Origin: CAYSUS01 sp964434165
GTDB taxonomy: Bacteria; Planctomycetota; Planctomycetia; Pirellulales; Thermoguttaceae
DNA: 22,474 bases
Direction: 5' to 3'
Assembly (NCBI GenBank): GCA_964434165.1
Contig: CAYSUS010000111.1
Span: 1 to 22,474, forward strand
The notes below the pieces were generated by a model. It saw only the letters and a list, made by a program, of their open reading frames with translations, did not search any database and was not told the DNA's origin. The position numbers and the translations under genes are program-made. Positions 1 through 7,572 of this stretch are shown here, piece by piece. How positions within the stretch are numbered: position 1 is the stretch's first letter; the number at the start of each line of letters is the position of its first letter.

Positions 1-313
1 CGGCTGGAAAAACTCGCTTCGGTTGACCAACACGCGGCCCTCCAGCCCGGCCGCGTCGGCGACGCCGGCGGCGCAAAGGGTTTTCCCACAAGGAGATCAG
101 GGGCCCGCGGCCCCGCCGGCTCCTCTGCAAAACGCGCGCCCCCGTGCGCCGCAATACCCGCTATATAGAAGGGTAAGCGCCGCAGCGATACGCGTTCGCG
201 CGCAGAGCGTGGGAACGAGGGCAAAGGCGTCGCCCGAGCGGCTTTTGCGTCCGCTTTGGGCCAAGGATAGACTGTGGGACAGCGTTTCCCCATCCACCCA
301 AAGGACCCTTCGA
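1..313. other. Intergenic region at left edge, no supported gene
   Basis: No convincing coding sequence is visible. The + frame open through this stretch has arginine/alanine/proline-rich content typical of a GC-rich shadow. Positions 206-217 carry the complement of a GTTCCCACGCTC-type motif that recurs with one change at 1231-1242. A weak sigma70-like pair, TTGCGT at 245-250 and TAGACT at 268-273 (17-base spacer), precedes the first gene. On the minus strand, a GTG at 33 preceded by GGAGG could begin a gene leaving the window, but only 11 codons are visible, so it is not called. Confidence 0.5.
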
Positions 314-1219
314 ATGACCATCCACAGGGAGCACCCCCCGATCGGACCGGGACGACGGCTTGCCTTGCTGGCCTTTGCCGTGACGGTCTTGGCCGCAAGC
401 GCCGCGGCCCCGGCGGAACAAGCCGAGGCCCGGAAGACCGTGGCCATCTACCACGTGGGCAACAGCCTCACCGACCAGGCCTACGGCATGCACGACATCG
501 CCAAGGCGCGGGGCCGCGAGACGAAGTTCGGAAGGCACATGATCCCCGGCGCCCCGCTCGACTGGCTCTGGAACCATCGCCACGAGGGCTTCCGCCAGCC
601 GAACGCCAAGGAGTCGGCCGACAAGACGCTCCGCGGGAACCCGTGGAACGTGCTGATCCTCCAGCCTTTCGGCCGCGCCCCCGAGGTGAGCATCGAGTAC
701 GGCGCCAAGTACGCCGAGGCGGCTTACGAGGGCAACCCGGATTGCCAGGTCTTCGTGTTCGCCAATTACCCCGAGATCGGCAAAGACCGCTCCAAGGCCG
801 ACCAGTGGGAGGCGCGCTGGCTCTCGGAGACCGACCGCAAGGGCCGGGCGCATTTCGAGAAGGTCGCCAAGGGCATCTCGGCGAAGCTCCCCAAGAAGAA
901 GCCCGTGCGGATCATCCCCGTGGGCGAGGTGATGTATCGCCTTCACCTCCGCATGAAGGAAGGCAAGGTGCCCGGCTACCAGCACGTGGCCGATTTGTAC
1001 GCGGACGGGGTGCACCTGAAGTCGGAGGGCAAGTACCTGGAGGCGGTCACGCACTACGCGACCGTCTTCGAGGACGACCCGCACGGGTGCATCACTTCGG
1101 GCCTGCGTTTCTGGAAGGGGCCGTACGAGGTGGACGAGGGCTTCGCCAGGGTCGTGTGGGACGTGGCGTGGGAGGTGATTACCAAGGACCCGCTGACGGG
1201 CGTGAAGGGGGAGAAGTAG
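314..1219 (+). CDS. Secreted SGNH/GDSL-like hydrolase family protein
   Basis: The 301-residue protein begins with a basic stretch and a hydrophobic signal sequence (about residues 15-38, ending AEQAEA), so it is probably exported. A block-I-like GNSLT motif places a possible nucleophilic Ser at residue 51, and DGVHLKSEG near the C-terminal third gives the Asp231/His234 pair of SGNH hydrolases. That fold includes carbohydrate esterases and lipases; the substrate cannot be told here. The start at 314 is preferred over an upstream one because AAGGA at 301-305 sits eight bases before the ATG and the signal peptide follows directly. A link to the polysaccharide locus is inferred from position only. 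It could instead be a diverged member without activity, since the block II Gly and block III Asn are not clear by eye. Confidence 0.7.
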   Translation: MTIHREHPPIGPGRRLALLAFAVTVLAASAAAPAEQAEARKTVAIYHVGNSLTDQAYGMHDIAKARGRETKFGRHMIPGAPLDWLWNHRHEGFRQPNAKESADKTLRGNPWNVLILQPFGRAPEVSIEYGAKYAEAAYEGNPDCQVFVFANYPEIGKDRSKADQWEARWLSETDRKGRAHFEKVAKGISAKLPKKKPVRIIPVGEVMYRLHLRMKEGKVPGYQHVADLYADGVHLKSEGKYLEAVTHYATVFEDDPHGCITSGLRFWKGPYEVDEGFARVVWDVAWEVITKDPLTGVKGEK

Positions 1220-1227
1220 CATACACC

Positions 1228-1341
1228 CCGGTTCCCATGCTCCGCGTGGCAACCGGCGGACAGCGACGCTCTGCGTCGCTCGGAAGCGGGGGACGCGGGG
1301 CGTCCTGCGAGGTGCGTTGCCGCACAAAGCACGGGAACGAG
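1228..1341. repeat. Palindromic intergenic element with three hairpins
   Basis: Three consecutive stem-loops lie between the first two genes. Arms 1228-1240 and 1244-1256 pair over 13 bases with one mismatch and one G-T pair. Arms 1262-1269 and 1273-1280 (AGCGACGC/GCGTCGCT) are perfect. Arms 1291-1296 and 1300-1305 (GGACGC/GCGTCC) are perfect. The outer ends resemble imperfect inverted repeats: GTTCCCATGC at 1231-1240 and GCACGGGAAC at 1329-1338, which match 9 of 10 when one is complemented. A related motif is at 206-217. It may be a REP- or MITE-like element or a processing/termination signal for the upstream transcript. Confidence 0.6.
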
Positions 1342-1364
1342 AATGGCTCGTAAGTCTGATTGCC

Positions 1365-1368
1365 TGGA
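1365..1368 (+). promoter_or_regulatory. Ribosome binding site deciding the start at 1378
   Basis: GGAG lies nine bases before the ATG at 1378. An in-frame TTG at 1360 is upstream of this site, and starting there would put the Shine-Dalgarno inside the gene. The ATG is also followed immediately by a signal peptide. Confidence 0.6.
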
Positions 1369-1377
1369 GTAACAACG

Positions 1378-2580
1378 ATGATCGCGCGAACGTTGCTGGG
1401 CTTGCTGCTGGGGCTTTCCATCAGCGCCGCCTGTGGGGCCATGGAGCTGGGCACGAATTTCTGGGACGTGGGCTGGGGCGGAGAGAGAAACGACCCCTTC
1501 GCCACAGGCTTCAAGAACGTCCATGGCGAAAACCCCTGGAAGCCCGAGTTCCTCAAGGAGATCAGGATCTACACGGTCTTCCGCTTCATGGACTGGGGCA
1601 AGGCCAACAATGCGGAGAAGGCCCACGCGGGCGGCACGCGGTGGGAGGATCGCGTGAAGAAGTCCGACCGGCTCCAGCGGCCCATGGCCTACGAGTGGAT
1701 GATCGACCTGTGCAATCGCACCCAGCGCGACATGTGGGTCTGCGTGCCGCATTTCGCGGACGAGGAGTACATGTTCCAGCTCGCCTCTCTGATCCGCGAC
1801 GAGCTCGACCCCTCGCTGCGGTGCTACGTCGAGTGGTCGAACGAGACCTGGAACGGGATGTTCAAGCAGGCCCACTACTGCAACGACAAGGCCAAGGCGT
1901 TGAAGCTCCCGCCGGGCACCAAGTGGGAGAACAACCCCTGGTACCGCGGCCAGATGTACCACGCCCACCGCTCGTTCGAGGTCTTCCACCAGTTCGCGAG
2001 GGCGTTTGGGGGGCAGCGGCACCGGCTGATCACCGTGTTGGGCGGGACCACGGCCCACGCCTTCGCCAAGACGCACGTCTGGGCGATCGACCAGCCGTTC
2101 CTCAACCCGCACGGCGTCAAGCCCGACGCCTACGCCCTGGCCCCGTACGTGGGCAACGGCCTCGACGGCGGCGACAGGGGAATCGCCGCACAGATGCGGG
2201 AGGCGATGGAGAAGCGCCTCCAGCGGGCGGCCGAGATCAAGGACGTCGTCCAGAGCGCCGGGCTGAAGCTGATCACCTACGAGGGCGGCCAGCACATCAA
2301 GGAGCATTCCGACGTGTTCTGCGCCTCGCCGGCCGCCTGCGACTTCTACGCCGAGTACCTCAAGCGCTGCGAGAAGCTGTTCGACCTCTTCGCCCACTAC
2401 ACGCACAACGGAAGCCACAGCAGCCACAACTCGTGGGGCGCCAAGCGGTACATCGGCGAGCCGCTCGAGGCGGCCCACAAGTACCGGGCCCTGCGCGACT
2501 ACGCGGTCGGCTCGGGCCAGTACGACCCGGCAAGCGGCAAGATCCGCCGCACCTTCCTGGTGGATCGCAAGGGGCGGTGA
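1378..2580 (+). CDS. Secreted protein with clan GH-A-like Glu pair, putative glycoside hydrolase
   Basis: The 400-residue protein starts with a short signal peptide (MIARTLLGLLLGLSISAACG). Two features suggest a clan GH-A (beta/alpha)8 glycosidase: a strand ending in EWSNETWNG, with Asn155-Glu156 in the position of an acid/base, and TYEGGQH, with Glu302 as a possible nucleophile. A WSNE-W segment of this kind occurs in large planctomycete secreted proteins often labelled cellulose-binding; that is recollection, not a search result. Many Trp/Tyr residues fit a carbohydrate-binding groove. It follows the SGNH-type gene after a hairpin-rich gap and precedes a sugar-nucleotide epimerase, so a role in trimming or remodelling an extracellular glycan is plausible. 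Catalysis is inferred; a non-enzymatic sugar-binding role is possible. Confidence 0.65.
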   Translation: MIARTLLGLLLGLSISAACGAMELGTNFWDVGWGGERNDPFATGFKNVHGENPWKPEFLKEIRIYTVFRFMDWGKANNAEKAHAGGTRWEDRVKKSDRLQRPMAYEWMIDLCNRTQRDMWVCVPHFADEEYMFQLASLIRDELDPSLRCYVEWSNETWNGMFKQAHYCNDKAKALKLPPGTKWENNPWYRGQMYHAHRSFEVFHQFARAFGGQRHRLITVLGGTTAHAFAKTHVWAIDQPFLNPHGVKPDAYALAPYVGNGLDGGDRGIAAQMREAMEKRLQRAAEIKDVVQSAGLKLITYEGGQHIKEHSDVFCASPAACDFYAEYLKRCEKLFDLFAHYTHNGSHSSHNSWGAKRYIGEPLEAAHKYRALRDYAVGSGQYDPASGKIRRTFLVDRKGR

Positions 2581-2600
2581 CGCGGCAAGATGCCAGGCTT

Positions 2601-2621
2601 CCGAAGTCTTCGAGACTTCGG
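2601..2621. terminator. Perfect 9-bp hairpin after the GH-like gene
   Basis: CCGAAGTCT (2601-2609) and AGACTTCGG (2613-2621) pair perfectly around a TCG loop, 20 bases after the stop at 2580. The following bases GAGTCTTCTTC are pyrimidine-rich but not a clean T-run, so this may be a terminator, an mRNA-stabilising hairpin or a copy of an intergenic palindrome. The ribosome binding site of the next gene begins only 12 bases further on. Confidence 0.5.
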
Positions 2622-2647
2622 GAGTCTTCTTCAGGAGCCATCTGAAC

Positions 2648-3622
2648 GTGCCCTCATCTCTCATCACCGGCGGAGCGGGCTTCATCGGATCGCACCTGGC
2701 GGAGCGGCTGCTCGAGCGGGGACATCGCGTCGTCGTCCTCGACGATCTCTCCAGCGGCAGCGAGGAGAATCTCACCCGCCTGCAGACGGACTCCCGTTTC
2801 CGGTTCGTGCGCGGCGACGCGGGCGACCCCTCGATCCTCGCGCGCGTCGTCCCGGGCATCGACGCGATCTATCACCTCGCCGCCACGGTGGGCGTGTTGA
2901 ACATCATGGACCGCCCGGTGCGGACCATCGAGAACAACGTGGGGACGACGGCGGCCGTCCTCGAGGCAGCGGCCGAGACCGGGGCGAAGGTCGTCCTGGC
3001 GTCCACGTCCGAGGTCTATGGCAAGAGCCGCAGCGAGTCGTTCCACGAGGAGGGCGACCTGGTGCTGGGGCCCACGTCCCGGCTGCGGTGGAGCTACGCG
3101 GCGAGCAAGATCGTCGACGAGTTCCTCTGCCTGGCCTTCCTGCGCGAGCGGGGGCTGCCCACGGTCATCGCGCGGCTGTTCAACACGATCGGGCCGCGCC
3201 AGGTGGGCCACTACGGCATGGTGGTCCCCCGCTTCCTCCAGCAGGCCCTGGACGGGCGCAACCTCACCGTCTATGGCGACGGACGGCAGACCCGCTGCTT
3301 CACTTACGTCACCGACGTGGTCGCGTGGCTGGTGCGACTGGCCGAGGACGGCCGGGCCGTGGGAGGCGCGTACAACCTGGGCAACCCGTTCGAGATCAGC
3401 ATCCTCGACCTGGCCCGACGCGTGATCGCGGTCGTGGGGACCGACGTGGGGATCGACCACGTGCCTTACGACGTGGCCTACGGGGAGGGATTCGAGGACA
3501 TGCAGAGGCGCGTGCCGGACATCGGCCGGGTGGTCGAGCTGACCGGCCGCCGGCCTGAAGTCGGCCTGGACGAGGCCCTGCGGCGGACCTGCGATTGGCT
3601 CCGGCAGGGGCGCGGCGGGTAG
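2648..3622 (+). CDS. NAD-dependent epimerase/dehydratase (extended SDR, nucleotide-sugar)
   Basis: The 324-residue product is an extended short-chain dehydrogenase/reductase. The N-terminus carries the NAD-binding TGGAGFIG glycine motif (residues 7-14), Ser/Thr 119-121 precede SEVYG, and the catalytic pair is Tyr150-x3-Lys154 (YAASK). RLFNTIGPRQ and the VYGDGRQTRCFTYVTDVV segment are typical of nucleotide-sugar 4-epimerases and UDP-glucuronate decarboxylases. Length fits the family. The substrate (UDP-glucose, UDP-glucuronate or another NDP-sugar) cannot be assigned by eye. The start is GTG at 2648 with AGGAG at 2633-2637, ten bases upstream. It would act in the cytoplasm supplying activated sugars, consistent with the nearby polysaccharide genes. 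Confidence 0.88.
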   Translation: MPSSLITGGAGFIGSHLAERLLERGHRVVVLDDLSSGSEENLTRLQTDSRFRFVRGDAGDPSILARVVPGIDAIYHLAATVGVLNIMDRPVRTIENNVGTTAAVLEAAAETGAKVVLASTSEVYGKSRSESFHEEGDLVLGPTSRLRWSYAASKIVDEFLCLAFLRERGLPTVIARLFNTIGPRQVGHYGMVVPRFLQQALDGRNLTVYGDGRQTRCFTYVTDVVAWLVRLAEDGRAVGGAYNLGNPFEISILDLARRVIAVVGTDVGIDHVPYDVAYGEGFEDMQRRVPDIGRVVELTGRRPEVGLDEALRRTCDWLRQGRGG

Positions 3623-3894
3623 CCGTGGCCTTCTCGGACCCTTGCCCCGGCGGTTCCGCACGCCGCGCGGCCACTCAGGCGGGTCGTTCGCAGGATACCC
3701 CCGATTGCTGCGCAAGACCTCCGTCGTATTGCGCCGAACCACAATCAGCGCGGGACTCGCGTGCGCAGGACTTCTCGGGAATCCAATCACATCCAATCGG
3801 GGGAGTTGTCCGCGGGACGCCGAACCGATATTCTTTTTGCATATTCTCGGTGTTTTACAGCACATAATGGGTCTCTAGAGCGGGGTGACCTAAT
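3623..3894 (+). promoter_or_regulatory. Intergenic region with tandem ATCCAATC and an AT-rich promoter-like segment
   Basis: Positions 3781-3788 and 3791-3798 both read ATCCAATC, a tandem repeat with a 10-base period (about one helical turn), as expected of some activator sites. Further on, 3831-3868 is markedly AT-rich against the local background, with TTGCAT at 3837-3842 and CATAAT at 3863-3868. The 20-base spacer is longer than ideal for sigma70, so the exact promoter is uncertain. The region directly precedes the PEP-CTERM gene, whose own independent expression this would explain. Confidence 0.4.
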
Positions 3895-4797
3895 ATGGCT
3901 CGTGCACGGGTGTGGACACCTCTTAGGCGCTGGCCCTGCCGCGGATTGCAGCTCGTGGTCGGTGCGGTGATCCTGGTGGGGGCGCTGGCTTGGGTCGGCG
4001 GGGCGCGGGCCGAGCCCGCCCTTCAGCTTTATCTGGAGGGGGCCACCTACGATCGGGTCACGGAGAGCTGGGTGAAGACCTTTTCGTCCAGCGGTTCCGA
4101 CTCCATTCGCCTTTGGGCCATCGGGGCCACGGGGAATTACGGGTCGATCCTCGACGTGAAGTTGGCCGTTGCCTATGACGTGGCGTACGACATGGACTAT
4201 GGCGTGAACAAGGAGGTGGGCGGGGTGGTTCATCAACTCCTGGACATCCAGCTCACGCCCAGCACGACGGGCGGCATGCTCGGGTTTGCAGACCCCAGCA
4301 CCGCGGACTTGATCTCGGTCGATGCCCCCAACAAGCACGAAGTGGGAACGGTGCCGATTCTCAACGACGGCAAGGAGCTGCCGGCCCACGGGGAGTACGG
4401 CGAGGGGATCGCCTGGCAGGAGTTCCGCCTTGGCGATTTCAACCTGGTGGACTCGCCGATCGTCGATTTCGTCGCCGCGCCCGGCACGAACGTCCTCGCG
4501 CAGGCCCCGGATCCACCCAACCATATCGGGCAGATCAGCGCTTACGAAGTCAACGTCGTGGCCGCTCTCGACTTCGAGCCGGGCGACTCGTTCCACGGGC
4601 TGACGCTGCACTTCGACCTGTACAATCACGTGCAGACGGGGCGCAAATCGAAATCCCGGTTCGCTCCGTTCTCTCACGACACGCACGCGGAGGCGGATTT
4701 CGTGCCTGAGCCCGGCTCGTTGATTGCGCTGGTGGGGATGGCCCCACTAGTGCTGGCGGGGCTGGCCTGGACGCGTCGGCGGCGACGCGCGAAATGA
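3895..4797 (+). CDS. PEP-CTERM surface protein, choice-of-anchor N-like
   Basis: The 300-residue protein has an N-terminal export signal (hydrophobic about residues 19-38, cleavage near GARAE) and a canonical PEP-CTERM sorting tail: VPEPGS at 270-275, a hydrophobic segment about 276-293, then RRRRR at 294-298. Such tails are recognised and processed by exosortases; one is encoded at 13125-14069. The mature body starts ALQLYLEGATYD and contains LWAIGATG, resembling proteins named choice-of-anchor N, whose function is unknown; this match is from memory. The body looks beta-rich and acidic, with no visible enzyme motif. The start ATG has a weak GGGGTG seven bases upstream. It converges on the minus-strand operon and is separated from it by a strong hairpin. 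Surface location is inferred from the tail. Confidence 0.88.
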   Translation: MARARVWTPLRRWPCRGLQLVVGAVILVGALAWVGGARAEPALQLYLEGATYDRVTESWVKTFSSSGSDSIRLWAIGATGNYGSILDVKLAVAYDVAYDMDYGVNKEVGGVVHQLLDIQLTPSTTGGMLGFADPSTADLISVDAPNKHEVGTVPILNDGKELPAHGEYGEGIAWQEFRLGDFNLVDSPIVDFVAAPGTNVLAQAPDPPNHIGQISAYEVNVVAALDFEPGDSFHGLTLHFDLYNHVQTGRKSKSRFAPFSHDTHAEADFVPEPGSLIALVGMAPLVLAGLAWTRRRRRAK

Positions 4798-4807
4798 CCG
4801 GCGGAAC

Positions 4808-4834
4808 GCTGCGGCGCATATCGCGCGCCGCAGC
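4808..4834. terminator. Strong hairpin between convergent genes
   Basis: GCTGCGGCGC (4808-4817) and GCGCCGCAGC (4825-4834) form a perfect ten-base stem with a seven-base ATATCGC loop. It starts 11 bases after the PEP-CTERM stop and sits 69 bases beyond the stop of the convergent minus-strand gene. It could end transcripts from both sides. There is no T-run on either strand, so Rho-independent function is not certain. Confidence 0.55.
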
Positions 4835-4902
4835 CCGGATACCCCAGGGCCATACTGCCCGGGCTTGCAGCGGCACGGTTGAGCATTTGTGCTGCGCTGG
4901 CG

Positions 4903-5709
4903 CTACGGGTCTCCCCCCGGTGGGATCATGGGCTGCCCGAAGAGCTCGATCAGCCGCGATCGGGGCGTCGAGGGCCTTTCCACCGGCACCTGAAGCACCG
5001 GGGAACCTCCGGGCCGGAAGCGCAGCGGCGCCAGCTCGGGCCCGCGCTCAACGGGGGGCAGCCGAATCACCGCCGGCCGGTCGGCCGGGGTCTCGGCGAT
5101 CGGTCGCACTCCCGCGATCCGCGGAAGCGCCGCGGCGGGCGCCACGTGGGGGACCACCGGTGGCAAGGCCTCCGGCGGTGCCGACCGCGCGTCGGCCTCG
5201 GGCTTCGGCTCCGGCGCCTCCGGGGGCTCCGGCGGCAGGGAAGGCATGGCCGGACGAGGAGGCGGAGCGAGCGGCCTGGCCGGCCCGTGCTGCTCGGGCG
5301 GCACCGGCTTGGCCTGAGCCGGTTGAGGCTCGATCGCGCCGTGGTCCGTTTCGTCGGGTGGGGCCGCTTGCGGCCGCATTTCGGGGGCAAGCGGCGGGGC
5401 AGGCGTCGGCTCCAGGGGTGGCAAGGGTTCGAGGTGCGCCCGGTCCCTGTCAGGCCCGGCCGCTTCGCCGGGCACCACGTCGGGGCCATGCCACACGGTC
5501 TGCGCGCAGGTTGGGCAGGGCCAGCGGTGCCACCAGGTCGGATAGTATCCCCAGGGCGGCGCGGCAGGGAACCGCGTGCCCTGCTTCGGAGCCTTGTAGG
5601 GTACGCAGGTCCATAGCGGCTCGGCAGCGGCCGCGCCGGCAGAGCCCCAAGCGATCAGCCATGCAAGTACGGCCGGCAGACTCAGGCGTCGAGCGGTGCG
5701 TCGGGACAT
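4903..5709 (-). CDS. Proline-rich secreted protein with GYYPTWW motif, unknown function
   Basis: The 268-residue product has a clear signal peptide (LSLPAVLAWLIAWGSAGAAAAE, cleavage near residue 29), a short Trp/Tyr-rich segment containing GYYPTWWHRWP (about 54-64) with Cys pairs close by, and then some 200 residues very rich in Pro, Ala and Glu. The aromatic GYYPT segment recurs in planctomycete secreted hypotheticals, as far as I recall, and the Pro/Ala tail suggests a disordered linker or wall-spanning region. It begins only 27 bases after the export lipoprotein gene, with GGAGAG eight bases before the ATG, so it is probably co-transcribed as the last gene of this operon. A periplasmic or cell-surface partner of the export machinery is a guess. 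No enzymatic motif is visible. Confidence 0.7.
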   Translation of the reverse strand: MSRRTARRLSLPAVLAWLIAWGSAGAAAAEPLWTCVPYKAPKQGTRFPAAPPWGYYPTWWHRWPCPTCAQTVWHGPDVVPGEAAGPDRDRAHLEPLPPLEPTPAPPLAPEMRPQAAPPDETDHGAIEPQPAQAKPVPPEQHGPARPLAPPPRPAMPSLPPEPPEAPEPKPEADARSAPPEALPPVVPHVAPAAALPRIAGVRPIAETPADRPAVIRLPPVERGPELAPLRFRPGGSPVLQVPVERPSTPRSRLIELFGQPMIPPGGDP

Positions 5710-5736
5710 GGGACGGTCTCTCCGCGGCGGTCCGGA

Positions 5737-6834
5737 TCAGTAGAGCCCCCGGCCCCGCTGGGCGTTCGATTTGAAGTAGATCGACTGCTGGGCCGTGCCC
5801 AGGGCCAGGAGCGAGAACCCGCAGATCCGCTCGATGGGCGAGACGATCTTGTCGAGGAAGGTGTTCGCCGCGACCCACTTGTCCTCGGCCACGAACACGC
5901 GGTCGCCGGGAAGCACCTGGTGGTTCGTGGTCGTGTCGCCGCGTTGCGTGATGGCCACCCAGTCCACGGGCAGGATCTGGGCGCAGGGGTTTCCGGAAGG
6001 GGCGGGCCGGGCGATCCAGATCCGCTTGGAGGAGAACGGCTGCAAGCCCTGGATGTGCGAGACCGCGTCGAGCACGGTCTCGTTGCCGGTGACCGGCAGG
6101 CGCGTGATGCCGTCGCCGTACCCGGCCCCCTGGACGATGACGTAATAGACTTTGCTGTTGTAGGCAAGCACGTCCAGCGAGACCTCGGGGTCCTCCAGCC
6201 ACCGCGCGAGGTGCGCCTCGATCGCGGCCCGGGCCTCCTCCTTGGTCATGCCCGCCACATAGACCGCCCCGTACGAGCCGAGCTGCACGGTGCCGTCGGG
6301 GCCGACGAGGTGCTCGCCCGCGATCTGCTGGCGGGCGGAGGTCTCGGCCAGCGTGATCCACACGGCCGGGTCGCGCACGTAGCGGCGGAGGTGCTCGGCG
6401 AGCGCCTCGGTGGCTTCGGGCAGGGTCATGCCCCCGAGGCGGACGTAGCCGTAGGGCGATCCCAGGTTGACGCTGCCGCCGGGCTCGACCACGTAGTTGT
6501 CGCTGACGGGACGCTGGGGAAGCACGCCCTGGGCGTCGATGTGAACCACGTCCAGCGACTGGATTCGGTACGGACCGCGCGGGACCGTGCGGAGCACGTC
6601 GATGAGCAGGATGTCCGGCGGCTCGAGCACGTAGGGAGGCAGACTGACCTTATGCAGCTCCCGCGGGACCGCCACGCTGCACGAGGACCGGGCGGGCACG
6701 CGGTGCGCGCTGTGCAGGGCGGTGCAGCCGCTGGCCGTCGCCGCCAGAGCGCAGGCCGCGACCAGCGGCAGCCGCATGCGGGCTCGGGCGGCCGAAGCAG
6801 GGCGGGTTGCGGCGACGGTGGGCGTCCGGTCCAT
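5737..6834 (-). CDS. Wza-like outer-membrane polysaccharide export lipoprotein (OPX family)
   Basis: The protein has a lipoprotein signal ending in ASGC with the acylated Cys at residue 37. It then has the polysaccharide-export domain (YVLEPPDILLIDV, about 68-160) and a second similar module (about 165-225); each module reads roughly V-x-PGG/PDG-x-V-x-LG-x-YG followed by GMT-x-x-EA. A SLBB-like part follows (about 228-318, ending VLPGDRVFVAEDKW). Residues 322-350 could be the C-terminal segment that spans the outer membrane in Wza. The role is as a channel or adaptor carrying polymer through the outer membrane, working with a Wzc-type protein. An internal Met at residue 20 (ATG at 6777) would give a more typical lipoprotein signal, and neither start has a good Shine-Dalgarno, so the true start is open. 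The gene lies within the minus-strand wzc/opx operon. Confidence 0.88.
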   Translation of the reverse strand: MDRTPTVAATRPASAARARMRLPLVAACALAATASGCTALHSAHRVPARSSCSVAVPRELHKVSLPPYVLEPPDILLIDVLRTVPRGPYRIQSLDVVHIDAQGVLPQRPVSDNYVVEPGGSVNLGSPYGYVRLGGMTLPEATEALAEHLRRYVRDPAVWITLAETSARQQIAGEHLVGPDGTVQLGSYGAVYVAGMTKEEARAAIEAHLARWLEDPEVSLDVLAYNSKVYYVIVQGAGYGDGITRLPVTGNETVLDAVSHIQGLQPFSSKRIWIARPAPSGNPCAQILPVDWVAITQRGDTTTNHQVLPGDRVFVAEDKWVAANTFLDKIVSPIERICGFSLLALGTAQQSIYFKSNAQRGRGLY

Positions 6835-7063
6835 GGAGGGATCCGCCAGCGACGATTACATCGAGCGAGCCGCATCTCACCGATCGAGGGCCCGCGCGAC
6901 GTGCAGGCCCCATAGGGAAGGCATCGGTGGTACGGGTTCTTTGGAGATGATCGGACGCCGAGGCGCGGGGCTTGGGCATGCGGCCCGGCGGCCGAAGCGC
7001 CGCTCCAGAACGCAGTTCCGCTAGAGGGCCGACAACCGCTCCAAGCGGCGCAGGCGGCCCCGC

Positions 7064-7423
7064 TCAACGGGGCTGCCTTGAGAACCCGGGATAGTAGCGC
7101 GAGTAGTTGAGGAAGTACGACGGATGGCCCGTGGTCTGCCGCGAGTCCGACCGCCCGGACCGGACCTGCTGCTGCAGCCGACGCAGCGCCATGCCTTGCG
7201 ACTGGGCGTAGGACCTCAGCTCCAGCTCGGGCCGGACGAGCGAGTAGTAGTTGGGGATCACGCCGGCGTCGGGCCGCAGCAAATTGAGGTAGGGGCTGAC
7301 CGCGGGCGCGCGCAGCGGCGGCGGGCCGTACTCGCGGGGCTGTTGGCCCCGGGCCGGGACAGCGGAAGCTGGCACCGCCGCGAAGATCGCCGAAACCGCG
7401 ACCAAGCGAAGGCAGTTCGTCAT
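7064..7423 (-). CDS. Small secreted protein between wzc and opx, unknown function
   Basis: The 119-residue protein has a signal peptide (LRLVAVSAIFAAVPASAVPARG) and a short mature part beginning with Gln/Pro-rich sequence, then SPYLNLLRPDAGVIPNYYSLVRP, a helical QSQGMALRRLQQQV stretch and a Tyr-rich end (SYFLNYSRYYPGF). I do not recognise a named family, though the SPYLNLLR/NYYSLVRP pattern has the look of a conserved planctomycete small protein. A good Shine-Dalgarno (GAGAGGA, about seven bases before the ATG) supports it as a real gene. It sits 229 bases before the export lipoprotein and 149 after the wzc-like gene on the same strand, so a periplasmic accessory role in polymer export is an inference from context. 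Confidence 0.7.
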   Translation of the reverse strand: MTNCLRLVAVSAIFAAVPASAVPARGQQPREYGPPPLRAPAVSPYLNLLRPDAGVIPNYYSLVRPELELRSYAQSQGMALRRLQQQVRSGRSDSRQTTGHPSYFLNYSRYYPGFSRQPR

Positions 7424-7572
7424 GGTCGGTCCTCTCCCAGAATGGTTGAGTGGGTGGTGGAGTCATGGCACGCGCCGATGGCCACATCGGCCGCACGAGG
7501 TGCCCCACGGCACTTCAATAGCCGCAGCCGGAGAGATCCCGACAATCGCTGCGCGCGGCACAGCCCTCCCGG

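Noticed and set aside
1..33. Start of a minus-strand gene leaving the window (GTG at 33 with GGAGG upstream)
   Set aside because: Only 11 codons are visible, too few to support a gene.
23..313. Upstream extension of the SGNH-like gene to an earlier start
   Set aside because: The added residues are Ala/Pro/Arg-rich with no signal peptide, whereas the ATG at 314 has AAGGA at proper spacing and a signal sequence directly after.
4798..4902. Sigma54-type -24/-12 promoter near GGCACGGTTGAGCATT
   Set aside because: The spacing and the missing TTGC-type -12 element do not fit, and it lies between convergent genes.
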